64,000 nt of DNA from an uncultured Maribacter sp. Lineage in GTDB: Bacteria > Bacteroidota > Bacteroidia > Flavobacteriales > Flavobacteriaceae. Position numbers and translations under genes: made by a program. The notes under the pieces are model-generated. The model did not search any database, was not told the origin of the DNA, and saw only the letters and a list, made by a program, of their open reading frames with translations. Positions within the stretch are counted from its first letter, which is position 1. Each line of letters starts with the position of its first letter. Positions 26,066 to 34,526 of this stretch are shown here, one piece after another. The stretch covers positions 186,001 through 250,000 of the forward strand of contig NZ_CANMTX010000001.1 in NCBI RefSeq assembly GCF_947500985.1, read 5' to 3'.

Positions 26066-26429
26066 CGTATTTTTTTACTAAATCTATTTAAGTGAATGTA
26101 GCTAATCAAATAAAATCAGTGAATGTATCTTATAAATAAGTGAATGGCATATAAGGTTGTATATGTATGGTTATCTCTGGATAAAAATTTGAAATTTGAT
26201 GCTATGATTCTGGAATAACTACCATAGATTTAATTTTCTGAAAATACAAAATCTTGGTTTTCTGGTAGCTTATCTTGACAATAGTAAAGCAAAATATGAT
26301 TTACTACTATTCTTGCTATTAAGGTCAAAGTAATAGCCGTTGTCCTTTTTTATTTATTAATTTGAGCTTCAATAACTTTTAAGATATAATCCGCTCATTT
26401 AAAATTATCTTCGCACAAACCTGTATCCT
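26066..26429. other. Intergenic region between divergent genes with a -7-like element
   Basis: It holds the promoters of the T9SS protein (minus) and the DUF5694 lipoprotein (plus). AGTGAATG occurs three times between 26089 and 26146. TATCTTCG at 26406-26413 resembles the -7 element with one mismatch, 17 bp before the ATG at 26430. No gene seen. Confidence 0.4.
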
Positions 26430-27203
26430 ATGACCCGTATCATTTTATTATGCTTTTTTACCATCTTTCTTGGATGTCAACCTAAACCTGCCACAACCAC
26501 TAAACCACATAATGAAGTTTTAGTGCTTGGTACAATTCATAGTGGTCACCTTACAGACAGTGTTTATAATGTAGCCTACCTAGATAAGTTGATTAAAACT
26601 ATTAAACCAGATTACATTTTGGCAGAGATACCACCCAATAGAATGCAAGCGGCAATGGATGGTTTTAAAAAAGATGATAGTATATCTGAGCCACGAGTAC
26701 TTCGCTTTCCGGAGTATGTAGATGTGGTATTTCCCTTGACCAAGGAGATGGACTTTGAGATTATAGCTACGGCAGGCTGGACAAGGATGATGGCCGATGA
26801 ACGCAACAAGAAATTAGGAGCCATTAGAGATAACCCTGATCGTGCTGATGATTGGAAAGCCTACACCTTGGCAAACCAAAAAACAGATTCACTTTACAAA
26901 GCAACTAATAAAGTAAATGACCCCTATTTTATACATACGCAGGCTTATGATGATATTCAAGATATAGGCTTACAGATGTATAATAAATTGTTCAACGATG
27001 AACTTGGACTTGGCGGATGGGAAAACATCAACATTGCCCATTACTGGAATATTGAGAAAGCATTGCAGAAACACAGGTATGAAGGCAAGCGTTTTTTAAT
27101 CATCTACGGTGCCGGGCACAAAGGTTGGTTTTTGCGAGAATTACGAAAAAGAGATGATATCGATCTATTGGAAATGAAACCGTTTTTAGACCAAGTAGAG
27201 TAG
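26430..27203 (+). CDS. DUF5694 (TraB/GumN-like) lipoprotein
   Basis: This 257-residue lipoprotein has signal peptidase II site FLGCQ (Cys ~16). The EVLVLGTIHSGH motif, LAEIPPNRM and the near-terminal IIYGAGHKGWFLREL with His are the pattern of the DUF5694 family, a relative of the TraB/GumN/Tiki fold. Tiki members are metal-dependent proteases that use such GxH and Glu motifs; whether this one is catalytic is not established. It probably faces the periplasm. It is monocistronic with its own upstream region. Confidence 0.72.
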   Translation: MTRIILLCFFTIFLGCQPKPATTTKPHNEVLVLGTIHSGHLTDSVYNVAYLDKLIKTIKPDYILAEIPPNRMQAAMDGFKKDDSISEPRVLRFPEYVDVVFPLTKEMDFEIIATAGWTRMMADERNKKLGAIRDNPDRADDWKAYTLANQKTDSLYKATNKVNDPYFIHTQAYDDIQDIGLQMYNKLFNDELGLGGWENINIAHYWNIEKALQKHRYEGKRFLIIYGAGHKGWFLRELRKRDDIDLLEMKPFLDQVE

Positions 27204-27229
27204 GTGATAGCAAGGTTTATATCAATGAA

Positions 27230-27397
27230 CTAATTTATAATAGCTTGTCTATTGTTTTTTTGAAGATAAGTAGTTGAATTTAAAATTTCGGTATTTTCAA
27301 ACGATTTAATATTTATAGCATACAGTTTTATTTTACCACTATTGCTTTGCGCAACCGCGGTAAATACAGAAAAAAATAAGAGAAGCGTTAATTTCAT
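27230..27397 (-). CDS. Small secreted protein, 55 residues
   Basis: This complete frame (ATG at 27397, TAG at 27230) encodes 55 residues. It begins with a clean signal peptide (MKLTLLLFFSVFTAVAQS, cleavage after AQ, a form common in Bacteroidota). About 37 mature residues follow with no Cys and no known motif (KIKLYAINIKSFENTEIL). It faces the DUF5694 gene tail to tail, 26 bp away. It may be a truncated remnant of a longer exported protein. Function unknown. Confidence 0.5.
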   Translation of the reverse strand: MKLTLLLFFSVFTAVAQSNSGKIKLYAINIKSFENTEILNSTTYLQKNNRQAIIN

Positions 27398-27729
27398 TTA
27401 ACGTTTGTTATATTAATATCAAGGTATCGCTACAAGATCTTTTAACCTTTTTTAGGAGATGATTACTAAGTTCGTTTTTAAAATGAATTAACACAATTTT
27501 CTACAACTTTTTTTGTAGGAAATTATTAACGAAAGAGATTATAGCTTGCGTCGTAAATTCTACGATTGTATAAAGAATTGCTAAGCATAAAACAATTTTG
27601 TTTTTCATAATATAATTTGACATGAAATTATCTGATGATTAAGACCATAATCGTCATATCAATACATTAACCAATCCTTTAAATAGTTTTAATTATTATG
27701 TAATTTCGAAGGGTCTAAAGACAAGAATT
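27398..27729. other. Intergenic region upstream of a PLP enzyme
   Basis: It holds a copy of the dispersed repeat and a tiny frame with a signal-like start (27501-27608, minus, 35 codons) that I do not accept as a gene. The promoter of the plus-strand PLP enzyme should lie in the last 100 bases, but no clear motif stands out. Confidence 0.4.
27449..27535. repeat. Dispersed repeat, copy 5
   Basis: TTTAGGAGATGATTACTAAG followed by TTCGTTTTT parallels TTTAGCGGATGATAACGAAG followed by TTCGTTCTTTC of copy 1, and it ends in ATTATTAACGAAA like the other copies. A local hairpin CTACAA/TTGTAG lies inside. Confidence 0.45.
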
Positions 27730-29574
27730 ATGGAGGTTAGTAGAATGAAGAGTTATATTAAAGCGGTATTAGATCATATGCCAAGTGATTGGTTGAACCT
27801 AACTACGCATCGATTAGATATTTATGATGAAGAATTGGCTAAAGTCCAGTTTTTAGATCAGTTTGAAATTTTAGCAAAGGAGAATAATTCTGACGCATCT
27901 GCACTTAGTAATTTGCCTACTGCTTACGACTATATACGTTTAGGTCACCCATTGTCTTGTATTTTAGAATGGGCAATTGGTAATTTAAACGATATAGCAC
28001 CAGATCAGGTGATTAGTTTTTTATCAAAAACGACTCCTATTTTATCCATTCTTAGAACAAATTTATTAAAGAATAGAAATACACTTATTGCTTACACGGG
28101 AGAACTACCCAGTTCTTTTGATGCCAGTGTATTACGTGATATTTACGGCTATACTTTTGAATTAAAGAAAGTTGATAATATTGCAGATATAGTGGCCTTC
28201 GACGGTAGTACAGTTTTCGTATCGCATGATGATGAGATTTCTGCTTCGGACCTGAATTCCAATATTGATTTTTACATAGATATATATGCCAATTCAGGTA
28301 GTGTTTTACTGGTTAACGGAGAAGAGAACAATACCTATATTTCAGATATTCAGCATGTAAGAAGAAGAGAAACTGTTGCTATGACTCCGGCTAATTGTTT
28401 TAATGCGCTAAAGTCTTTAGTTAATCAATCTTCTACGCTTATTCATAAAACAAATGTAGCTGAGAATAAGACAAAGGTATTAGATGCCATAAGAGATGTT
28501 TCTGGAAGTAGTACAGCACCATTAGTTGCTTCTAGCGGACTATCTATTCAATATGCTATTATGATGGGATTGGTACACCATGCATTGGAAGACCACAAGG
28601 GGAAGGCGATTAAAATTGTTGTTCCTCCAAATTGTTATGGTGGCACTAACGACCAAGCGCGACGTGTTGCCGCTTGTAGCAGTGCTATTGAAATAGTCGA
28701 TTTACCTGTAGATGGAGATAATGATATGGTTCAAAGTATTGATAAGGTTCTTAATCAATTAGCCAAAGAAGATGCCATCCCTTTTATTATTGCAGAAATA
28801 CCAACTAACCCGAGAGTTGAAGTACCGGATGTTCATAAATTAAGAGATGTTTTAAGTGCTAAACGAAAAACGGCAAGTGGGAGTGAGGCTATAGATCCTG
28901 TTTTTATTTTAGATCAAACGTTTTGCCCCAATGTTCACTTTCTAGGTGATGACGATATTCTTTCATCTGTAAGAACAATTTCATTTGCTAGTGGCTCAAA
29001 ATTCCCAAGTGGCGGTAAATGCACTGCTGGCTATTGTATTGCTAATAAAATAGCGGAACCTTTAATGGATAAAATCGGCTTGCATTTAAGTCTTTGTAAT
29101 AACGAAGCTACCGATTTGCAAATGGAAATATTGGCAAAGCAAATGCCTTCGATGATACAAAGAATTCACGATGCTTATGTGAATACGCTTGATTTTGTAA
29201 ACTTTATAAAGAAGACATTACCTGCCGCTAAAATCAATTTTGTATCTGAAGAATTAGCAAACGAAGGGTTTACGCCATCTGTTTTTTCATTAGACTTGCC
29301 CACAAAAGGCGATAGTCCTCAAGAAAGAGAAACGTATAAACGAGAAATGAACCATAGGCTAATCAACCTAATGATTACCGAAATACCAAATGAGAGCAAA
29401 TACTGTGTTAGCTACGGACAGTTAAATGGTTGTTACTGGACAATACCGGCAACTTCTACCCAAGGAACTACCAAAGAAGATGATAAGGATTATATAGCCC
29501 GTGTATCTCTTTCTCCGAATATGGATGTGGAGCTCCACAAAAAAGTATTCCTGAAGTTTGTTGAAAGTATGTAA
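27730..29574 (+). CDS. PLP-dependent Cys/Met metabolism enzyme (cystathionine gamma-synthase/lyase-like) with long N-terminal extension
   Basis: In this 614-residue protein the C-terminal ~370 residues have the fold-type I pattern of the Cys/Met metabolism family: ASSGLSIQYAIMMG, PPNCYGGTND, IAEIPTNPRVEVPD, the DQTF Asp that binds the PLP ring nitrogen, and the Schiff-base Lys in FASGSKFPSGGKC (~residue 425). The first ~250 residues are an extra region; the enzymes themselves are usually 380-420 residues. It converges with a cystathionine beta-synthase-like gene across a shared terminator, so the pair may interconvert homocysteine, cystathionine and cysteine (inference). An internal ATG six codons in is an alternative start. 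Confidence 0.75.
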   Translation: MEVSRMKSYIKAVLDHMPSDWLNLTTHRLDIYDEELAKVQFLDQFEILAKENNSDASALSNLPTAYDYIRLGHPLSCILEWAIGNLNDIAPDQVISFLSKTTPILSILRTNLLKNRNTLIAYTGELPSSFDASVLRDIYGYTFELKKVDNIADIVAFDGSTVFVSHDDEISASDLNSNIDFYIDIYANSGSVLLVNGEENNTYISDIQHVRRRETVAMTPANCFNALKSLVNQSSTLIHKTNVAENKTKVLDAIRDVSGSSTAPLVASSGLSIQYAIMMGLVHHALEDHKGKAIKIVVPPNCYGGTNDQARRVAACSSAIEIVDLPVDGDNDMVQSIDKVLNQLAKEDAIPFIIAEIPTNPRVEVPDVHKLRDVLSAKRKTASGSEAIDPVFILDQTFCPNVHFLGDDDILSSVRTISFASGSKFPSGGKCTAGYCIANKIAEPLMDKIGLHLSLCNNEATDLQMEILAKQMPSMIQRIHDAYVNTLDFVNFIKKTLPAAKINFVSEELANEGFTPSVFSLDLPTKGDSPQERETYKREMNHRLINLMITEIPNESKYCVSYGQLNGCYWTIPATSTQGTTKEDDKDYIARVSLSPNMDVELHKKVFLKFVESM

Positions 29575-29583
29575 GAACTGTTT

Positions 29584-29612
29584 GAAAAAGGCTATTCTAT
29601 ATAGCCTTTTTC
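29584..29612. terminator. Bidirectional terminator between two PLP enzyme genes
   Basis: GAAAAAGGCTAT (29584-29595) pairs with ATAGCCTTTTTC (29601-29612), a 12-bp perfect stem with a 5-nt loop, A-rich on one side and T-rich on the other. It overlaps the last codons of the minus-strand gene, so both convergent transcripts can end here. Confidence 0.75.
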
Positions 29613-30572
29613 ACGCATCCAATCATCATTGAACATTTTACCAATATAACGACTACCGTGGTCATGAAATAATACGACGACTACATCGTCTTTTGTAAAA
29701 TGTTCTTTTAATTGCAATACGCCTTTTATAGCAGATCCGGCAGAGTTGCCCAAAAACATGCCTTCTTCTTTAGCTAAACGTTGCGTGTATACTGCACCGT
29801 CTTTATCGGTTACTTTGGTAAAACCATCAATAATGCTGAAGTTAACATTTTTTGGTAAAATATCTTCACCGATACCCTCGGTTACATAAGGGTAAATTTC
29901 CTTTTCATCAAAAATTCCTGTTTCATGGTACTTTTTAAAAACACTACCATAGGTATCAATTCCCCAAATTTTAATATCCGGATTTTGTTCTTTTAAGTAC
30001 TTACCTACGCCAGAGATTGTACCTCCAGTTCCTACACCAACTACAAAGTGCGTGATTTTACCATCGGTCTGTTTCCAGATTTCTGGTCCCGTGCTTTCGT
30101 AATGTGCTTTTGCATTACTAGGGTTATCATACTGATTTACGTACCAGCTATTCGGAATCTCAGTAGCCAATCGTTTAGAAACTGAATAATAAGACCTTGG
30201 ATCTTCTGGTTCTACAGCGGTCGGACAAACAACAACTTCTGCACCTACAGCACGTAAAATATCGCATTTTTCTTTTGACTGCTTATCCGCTAGAACAAAA
30301 ATACATTTGTACCCTTTTATAATTGCTGCTAATGCCAGCCCCATACCGGTATTACCTGAAGTTCCTTCAATAATGGTTCCGCCAGGTTGTAGTCTTCCAT
30401 CAGCTTCTGCATCTTCGATCATCTTCAACGCCATACGGTCTTTAACCGAGTTACCAGGATTAAAAGTCTCGTATTTAGCTAATACTAAACAAGGTAACTC
30501 TGCTGTAAGTTTATTCATTTTTACAAGAGGCGTGTTACCAATAGTACCAAGTATATTTTCTGCGTATTTCAT
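29592..30572 (-). CDS. Cysteine synthase/cystathionine beta-synthase-like PLP enzyme
   Basis: This 326-residue cytoplasmic fold-type II PLP enzyme has the Schiff-base Lys in FNPGNSVKDRMAL, the substrate loop EGTSGNTGMGLA, the phosphate-binding GVGTGGTISGVGKY and a Ser near the PLP nitrogen (GNSAGSAIKG). It lacks the N-terminal heme region and C-terminal CBS domains of eukaryotic cystathionine beta-synthase. Residues such as YETFNPGNSVKDR and GIGEDILP are closer to cystathionine beta-synthase than to CysK. It probably makes cystathionine from serine and homocysteine or cysteine from an activated serine. Convergent with the gamma-lyase-like gene. Confidence 0.85.
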   Translation of the reverse strand: MKYAENILGTIGNTPLVKMNKLTAELPCLVLAKYETFNPGNSVKDRMALKMIEDAEADGRLQPGGTIIEGTSGNTGMGLALAAIIKGYKCIFVLADKQSKEKCDILRAVGAEVVVCPTAVEPEDPRSYYSVSKRLATEIPNSWYVNQYDNPSNAKAHYESTGPEIWKQTDGKITHFVVGVGTGGTISGVGKYLKEQNPDIKIWGIDTYGSVFKKYHETGIFDEKEIYPYVTEGIGEDILPKNVNFSIIDGFTKVTDKDGAVYTQRLAKEEGMFLGNSAGSAIKGVLQLKEHFTKDDVVVVLFHDHGSRYIGKMFNDDWMREKGYIE

Positions 30573-31234
30573 AGCTGCTTTTAAAGTCTTTCAAAAGTAT
30601 AAAACTAGATTGGTTCTAGCAATATTGTTGCAGATACATCAATAATTGATTTTCGTCATAGCGAGCGCAGCGCGGCTATCTGTTTATTGCGAACAAGCTC
30701 ACTTCGGCTACGCTCAGTAACCTTGACTTTTTTATTCAACATTTTGTCAGTTCGAGTGAATTTCGAGGGACGAGAAATTTGCTTGCCCGCCAAATAGGAG
30801 GGTATCGAGAACTATTTCGTGTACCAAAGATCTCGATACAACTTTTTGGTTTCCGTAACGCTTCAACCAAAAACCCACTCGAATTGACATTCTTATAAAC
30901 GCAATGTCATCCTGAGCGCAGTCGAAGGGACTGGAACGCAAAAAGGTTCTCTAACTCTGATGGATTTTCGCCTGCGCCAGGACTGAAAGTAGAACTTAAA
31001 ACATAATTAATTGAACTAAAATGACAGATAGCCGCATCTCGAAAAGGTTTCGCTCAAAGAGGATATAAAAGATTAATAGTGGTAATTAACGGGAATCTCT
31101 GATTTGTTGTTATGCATGCTTTGTCTCGTAGGATTTGAAGTAAATTCAGTAAATAAAAATGAATAGAAAATTAGCAAGGATTTTAATATGTGGGCTAAAA
31201 AAAATATATAGACTGATGTAGAGCATTTTTATTT
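30573..31234. other. 662-bp intergenic region dominated by a repeat element
   Basis: There are no genes. The left part is the promoter side of the cysteine synthase gene, the middle is the palindromic repeat (30661-31035), and the right ~200 bases are AT-rich sequence downstream of the unknown minus-strand gene. Confidence 0.6.
30661..31035. mobile_element. Palindromic, MITE/REP-like intergenic element
   Basis: Perfect 12-bp inverted ends GCGGCTATCTGT (30672-30683) and ACAGATAGCCGC (31024-31035) enclose ~340 bp. Inside, GTCAGTTCGAGTG (30746-30758) pairs with CACTCGAATTGAC (30876-30888, one mismatch) and TATCGAGA with TCTCGATA (around 30812 and 30831). TCCTGAGCGCAGTCGAAGG (30910-30928) is a motif often seen between flavobacterial genes and recurs at 17104. 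GC content is clearly higher than its surroundings. No ORF for a transposase. Confidence 0.6.
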
Positions 31235-32299
31235 TTATTTATTTTCTACTCTATTTTTCTTGCCTTCCTCTATACTCAATTGAATACTTTCTAATAATTT
31301 TTCTCTCTTACTTTGTCTTTCAGCTAATGTCAATTTCTCAGTTTTTTTTATTTTAAGTATTTCTTCTTCATTAATTTCTATTATTGTCGTATCTGACTTA
31401 AAGTTCTCAATGAAAGGATTTAATTCTTTAAATACTCCTAATTCAGCATTTTTAATTCCATTTTCATTTGCCAAAGCAATAAGATTTATAAATGCTTCAG
31501 CTTTTTTACAATTATTTTCAAATTTTTCACGACTGATTTTACCAGTAATATAATCTCTTATGAAACCCCCAATTCCTTTTAAAAGATTTTCGGTACTTAT
31601 TATTACTTGTTTTATTCCAAGTAATTCTGAATACCAGGAACCAGTACTTACTTGATTGATTAATAAAGGTTTACTTTCGCTATCTATCTTATGTAGATAA
31701 CAGATAAAATTATAGAGTCCTTGGATTTTTTCAAAAATCAAAATAAAGTCTTCTATAAGCGGTACATCCTGGTCAGTACCAATTGTCAACGGAATATAAT
31801 CAGTTGGTGAATCTTTTTTAGACTTGCTTAATTCAGCAATTATGTATTCTGCTTTTTCCTTAGCATTTTGTATAGCTAGATGTATTGAAGAGCTATTCTC
31901 GATTATTTCAAAAATTTGTTGAGCTTGCTTTTCAGAATATGCATCGGTGTGATTTTCGGGAAATTCTTTGAGTAATTTTATAAGTGAATTATCATCATTG
32001 TAAGAGTTGTCAAATAGGTTTAATTCCGTTATGAAAGAATTAACTAATTCATAAACTTTGTTTGGTCTTTTTGACCTAATAACTTTAAGTATTTCTTGAT
32101 TTTTCGAATTTATTTTACTTTTCAAGGTCGCCATTCCTCGATATTGCGAATTCTGGTCATTCGCAACATTAACAATGTCTTGAGGATTAATTATGTAGCT
32201 ATTCCTCAATTCAACTATTGAAGATATCAAACCTAATATTTCTTTATGTTTTTCAAATATTTTTAAAAGCTGTTTTGAATAAAAATAAAAATGGTTCAT
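31235..32299 (-). CDS. Unrecognised 354-residue helical protein
   Basis: I do not recognise this protein. It has 354 residues, no signal peptide and no membrane helix. It is mostly alpha-helical and rich in Lys, Glu, Ile and Asn, with a charged C-terminal coiled-coil-like tail (KLTLAERQSKREKLLESIQ). A central strand-like stretch (LLINQVSTGSWYSELLGI) resembles the beta-hairpin segments found in some bacterial accessory and defence proteins, but that is only a visual similarity. It is flanked by the palindromic element on one side and dispersed repeat copy 2 on the other, and its AT content is high, so it is probably accessory, recently acquired DNA. Confidence 0.6.
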   Translation of the reverse strand: MNHFYFYSKQLLKIFEKHKEILGLISSIVELRNSYIINPQDIVNVANDQNSQYRGMATLKSKINSKNQEILKVIRSKRPNKVYELVNSFITELNLFDNSYNDDNSLIKLLKEFPENHTDAYSEKQAQQIFEIIENSSSIHLAIQNAKEKAEYIIAELSKSKKDSPTDYIPLTIGTDQDVPLIEDFILIFEKIQGLYNFICYLHKIDSESKPLLINQVSTGSWYSELLGIKQVIISTENLLKGIGGFIRDYITGKISREKFENNCKKAEAFINLIALANENGIKNAELGVFKELNPFIENFKSDTTIIEINEEEILKIKKTEKLTLAERQSKREKLLESIQLSIEEGKKNRVENK

Positions 32300-32343
32300 A
32301 TATTTCTTTAGGTTTGTTAAAATTCTTTAAAACGTCAAATAAG

Positions 32344-32440
32344 TAGAGTTTCAATTCCATTTAGCTTATGGTAGCGAATTTCGATATTTCAAAAATTGAA
32401 AGCAATTACTTACAATATGAGTTATTACCAAGTTATTAAC
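32344..32440. repeat. Dispersed repeat, copy 2
   Basis: TAGAGTTTCAATTCCATTTA, then AAAATTGAAAGCAATTACTT and ACAATATGAGTT, ending GTTATTAACGAA, aligns with copy 1 at 22240-22340 over about 95 bases. The inner TTTCAATT/AATTGAAA palindrome is intact; the outer TTACAAC arm is eroded. On the minus strand it starts 16 bp after the thiD stop. Confidence 0.6.
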
Positions 32441-32455
32441 GAACCAGTTAATTAA

Positions 32456-33265
32456 CTACAACCCAAAATGATTAATAGGTCCGTTACCTTGACCTAAGGT
32501 TTTGTATTGACCTGCTGCTATGGCTTTATTAACATAACTGCAGCCTTTTTTAATGGCTATCTCCATAGGTTCACCCAAACTTAAGAATGCAGCAATGCTT
32601 GATGATAAACTACAACCGGTGCCGTGGGTGTTATTGGTAGCTATCCTAGGGTTAGTGATGGTTATTGTTTTACCTGTAGGGTACTCATAAAATACATCTG
32701 TCATTTCGTTGTTGTCAATTATATGTCCGCCTTTTAGAATTACAGAGGTTTTATAGTGTTCTGCTATTTTCTTTGCCATGGCTTCCATGTTATCGCCATT
32801 GATTTTTTCATCAATCAACAGTTCTGCTTCTGGAATATTCGGAGTGATTAAACTTACGTGCGGCAGATAGTTTTTTAGACATTCTATAGCATCGTCAGTA
32901 ATTAATTTATGACCAGATGTAGTGACCATCACTGGGTCTAAAACAATGTTCCTTAGTTCATATTCTGCTAGTTTTTCTTGTACTAGTTTAATCACTTCGC
33001 ACGAATGCAACATCCCAATTTTAATGGCTCCGAATTGAATATCACTAAGTACGGACTCTAATTGCTTTCCTATATGAGAAATAGGTATGGCGTGTATATC
33101 TGTGACTCCCGTTGTATTCTGTGCCGTGGTTGCTGTAATTACTGTAGCAGCATATGCTCCGCAGGCACTAATACTTTTAATATCTGCTTGAATACCTGCA
33201 CAACCACCAGAATCGCTTCCGGCTATGGACAATACACTATTGTATGGCGTCTTTATATCTTCCAT
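32456..33265 (-). CDS. thiD: Hydroxymethylpyrimidine/phosphomethylpyrimidine kinase
   Basis: This 269-residue ribokinase-family enzyme phosphorylates hydroxymethylpyrimidine and its monophosphate to HMP-PP for thiamine synthesis. Diagnostic segments are the N-terminal IAGSDSGGCAGIQADIK, the DPVMVTTSGHKL substrate/ATP region, LITPNIPEAELL, and the anion-hole/catalytic motif NTHGTGCSLSSSIAA with Asp replaced by the Gly-Thr-Gly-Cys form normal for ThiD. It is the last gene of the thiM-thiE-tenA-thiD operon and its start overlaps tenA by 13 bp. Length is typical (about 265-270). Confidence 0.95.
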   Translation of the reverse strand: MEDIKTPYNSVLSIAGSDSGGCAGIQADIKSISACGAYAATVITATTAQNTTGVTDIHAIPISHIGKQLESVLSDIQFGAIKIGMLHSCEVIKLVQEKLAEYELRNIVLDPVMVTTSGHKLITDDAIECLKNYLPHVSLITPNIPEAELLIDEKINGDNMEAMAKKIAEHYKTSVILKGGHIIDNNEMTDVFYEYPTGKTITITNPRIATNNTHGTGCSLSSSIAAFLSLGEPMEIAIKKGCSYVNKAIAAGQYKTLGQGNGPINHFGL

Positions 33266-33906
33266 GCTTCTTTATTATAGGCGCTGTCCCAAAACATCCA
33301 TTCTAATTTCGATGCTTTTTCAAAAGCTGCTTCCATTTTATGTAAGACATCATCAGAAGCTTGTGCTGCGTATTTGTTTGTTATGGCTATTGCATTATTT
33401 ACCGAGGTTGCAAATGCTTCGCCACCATACGTATCTATCCAATCTTGATAGGGGTTATCGGCTTTGTTCGTCTGATTCGCTTGTATGTAATCTCCAATTT
33501 CTTTGTAAATGGTAAAACAAGGCAGAACAGCTGCCAATGCTTCTTCTAAAGAATGATTTGCCACTATGCGACTAATATAACTGGTGTATAATTCGCAAGT
33601 AGGAGAGGGCTCGTGAGCCAACTGATTATCTTTTAGAAAAATTTGATGCAAGGCATTTTCTACATTGATAATTCCTGTGGCCGAATCTAGAAAAAACTGG
33701 GTATCATCTACATCCTCACATTTTACGCCAACAGTTGCTAATACCTTTTTATATTCCGCCAAATACATGGCATCTTGATTAATATAAAATTGAAAAATGT
33801 CTGTTGGTAGCGTTCCGTTCATCAGTTCTTTAATGAAGGATTGCTCTTTTATGGCTTCCAGAATATAATCTGTTTGTTCTCTTGCTAGTTTGTACCAGTC
33901 TTGCAT
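33253..33906 (-). CDS. tenA: Thiaminase II / aminopyrimidine aminohydrolase
   Basis: This 217-residue all-helical protein of the TenA family recovers hydroxymethylpyrimidine from degraded thiamine by hydrolysing aminopyrimidine. The nucleophile Cys is in AVLPCFTIYKEIG (~residue 135), and the family Tyr/Glu pocket residues (QDAMYLAEY, SAYNKEAW-like C-terminus) are visible. It overlaps thiE by 22 bp upstream and thiD by 13 bp downstream, indicating translational coupling. Presence of tenA with thiM marks the operon as a salvage route. Confidence 0.93.
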   Translation of the reverse strand: MQDWYKLAREQTDYILEAIKEQSFIKELMNGTLPTDIFQFYINQDAMYLAEYKKVLATVGVKCEDVDDTQFFLDSATGIINVENALHQIFLKDNQLAHEPSPTCELYTSYISRIVANHSLEEALAAVLPCFTIYKEIGDYIQANQTNKADNPYQDWIDTYGGEAFATSVNNAIAITNKYAAQASDDVLHKMEAAFEKASKLEWMFWDSAYNKEAWKI

Positions 33907-34526
33907 ATAATATCTTTAAGTTCTTTTGTTGCCGCTTCTGGGTTTGCTGCTTTTGAAATGGCAGAAACCACTGCTATTCCGTCCGCGCCATTTTCAATTA
34001 TTTCTTTAGTGTTGTTTTTGTGAATTCCGCCAATACAAACAATAGGCTTAGAATACAGTGCGCGAATTTCTTTAAGTCCTAATAAACCCAAAGGTCGTGC
34101 TAAATCAGTTGCCTTTGTATTTGTCGAAAAAATAGGGGAGATGCCAATATAATCTGCCGCCTGAGCATCCTGATGTTCGGCTTGTTTTTTGTTACTAACC
34201 GATAGTCCAATAATCTTACTATTACCCAATAATCTACGAGCAACATCATAAGGCATATCGGTTTGACCAATATGTACACCATCTGCATCTATTGCAAGTG
34301 CAATATCTAATCGGTCATTAATTATCAATGGAATTCCATGGGTGCTACATAATTCTTTACACCGTAATGCACGTTTGTAAAACACCAAGGTATCACAAGT
34401 TTTCTCCCGTAATTGAATGATGGTTGCACCGCCTTTTAAAGCCCCTTCTAGAATTGTAAAAAAGTTGTTGTCATCTCTAATACTATCATCAGTAACATAC
34501 ATTAAAGCGTAATCTACTTTAGGCAT
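33885..34526 (-). CDS. thiE: Thiamine phosphate synthase
   Basis: This 213-residue TIM-barrel enzyme joins HMP-PP and thiazole phosphate to form thiamine phosphate. Signature segments are GGATIIQLREKT, LIINDRLDIALAIDADGVHIGQTD, the SVSNKKQAEH loop, DYIGISPIFSTNTK, and the phosphate-binding CIGGIHKNN and GIAVVSAI. It is complete and of normal length. It overlaps thiM by 8 bp and tenA by 22 bp in a four-gene operon. Confidence 0.95.
   Translation of the reverse strand: MPKVDYALMYVTDDSIRDDNNFFTILEGALKGGATIIQLREKTCDTLVFYKRALRCKELCSTHGIPLIINDRLDIALAIDADGVHIGQTDMPYDVARRLLGNSKIIGLSVSNKKQAEHQDAQAADYIGISPIFSTNTKATDLARPLGLLGLKEIRALYSKPIVCIGGIHKNNTKEIIENGADGIAVVSAISKAANPEAATKELKDIICKTGTN

Noticed and set aside
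27501-27608. 35-codon minus-strand frame with a signal-like start
   Set aside because: Most of it is made of dispersed repeat sequence and it has no mature protein beyond the hydrophobic start.
30747-30941. Minus-strand frame of 64 codons
   Set aside because: It lies wholly inside the palindromic repeat element and has no protein-like features.
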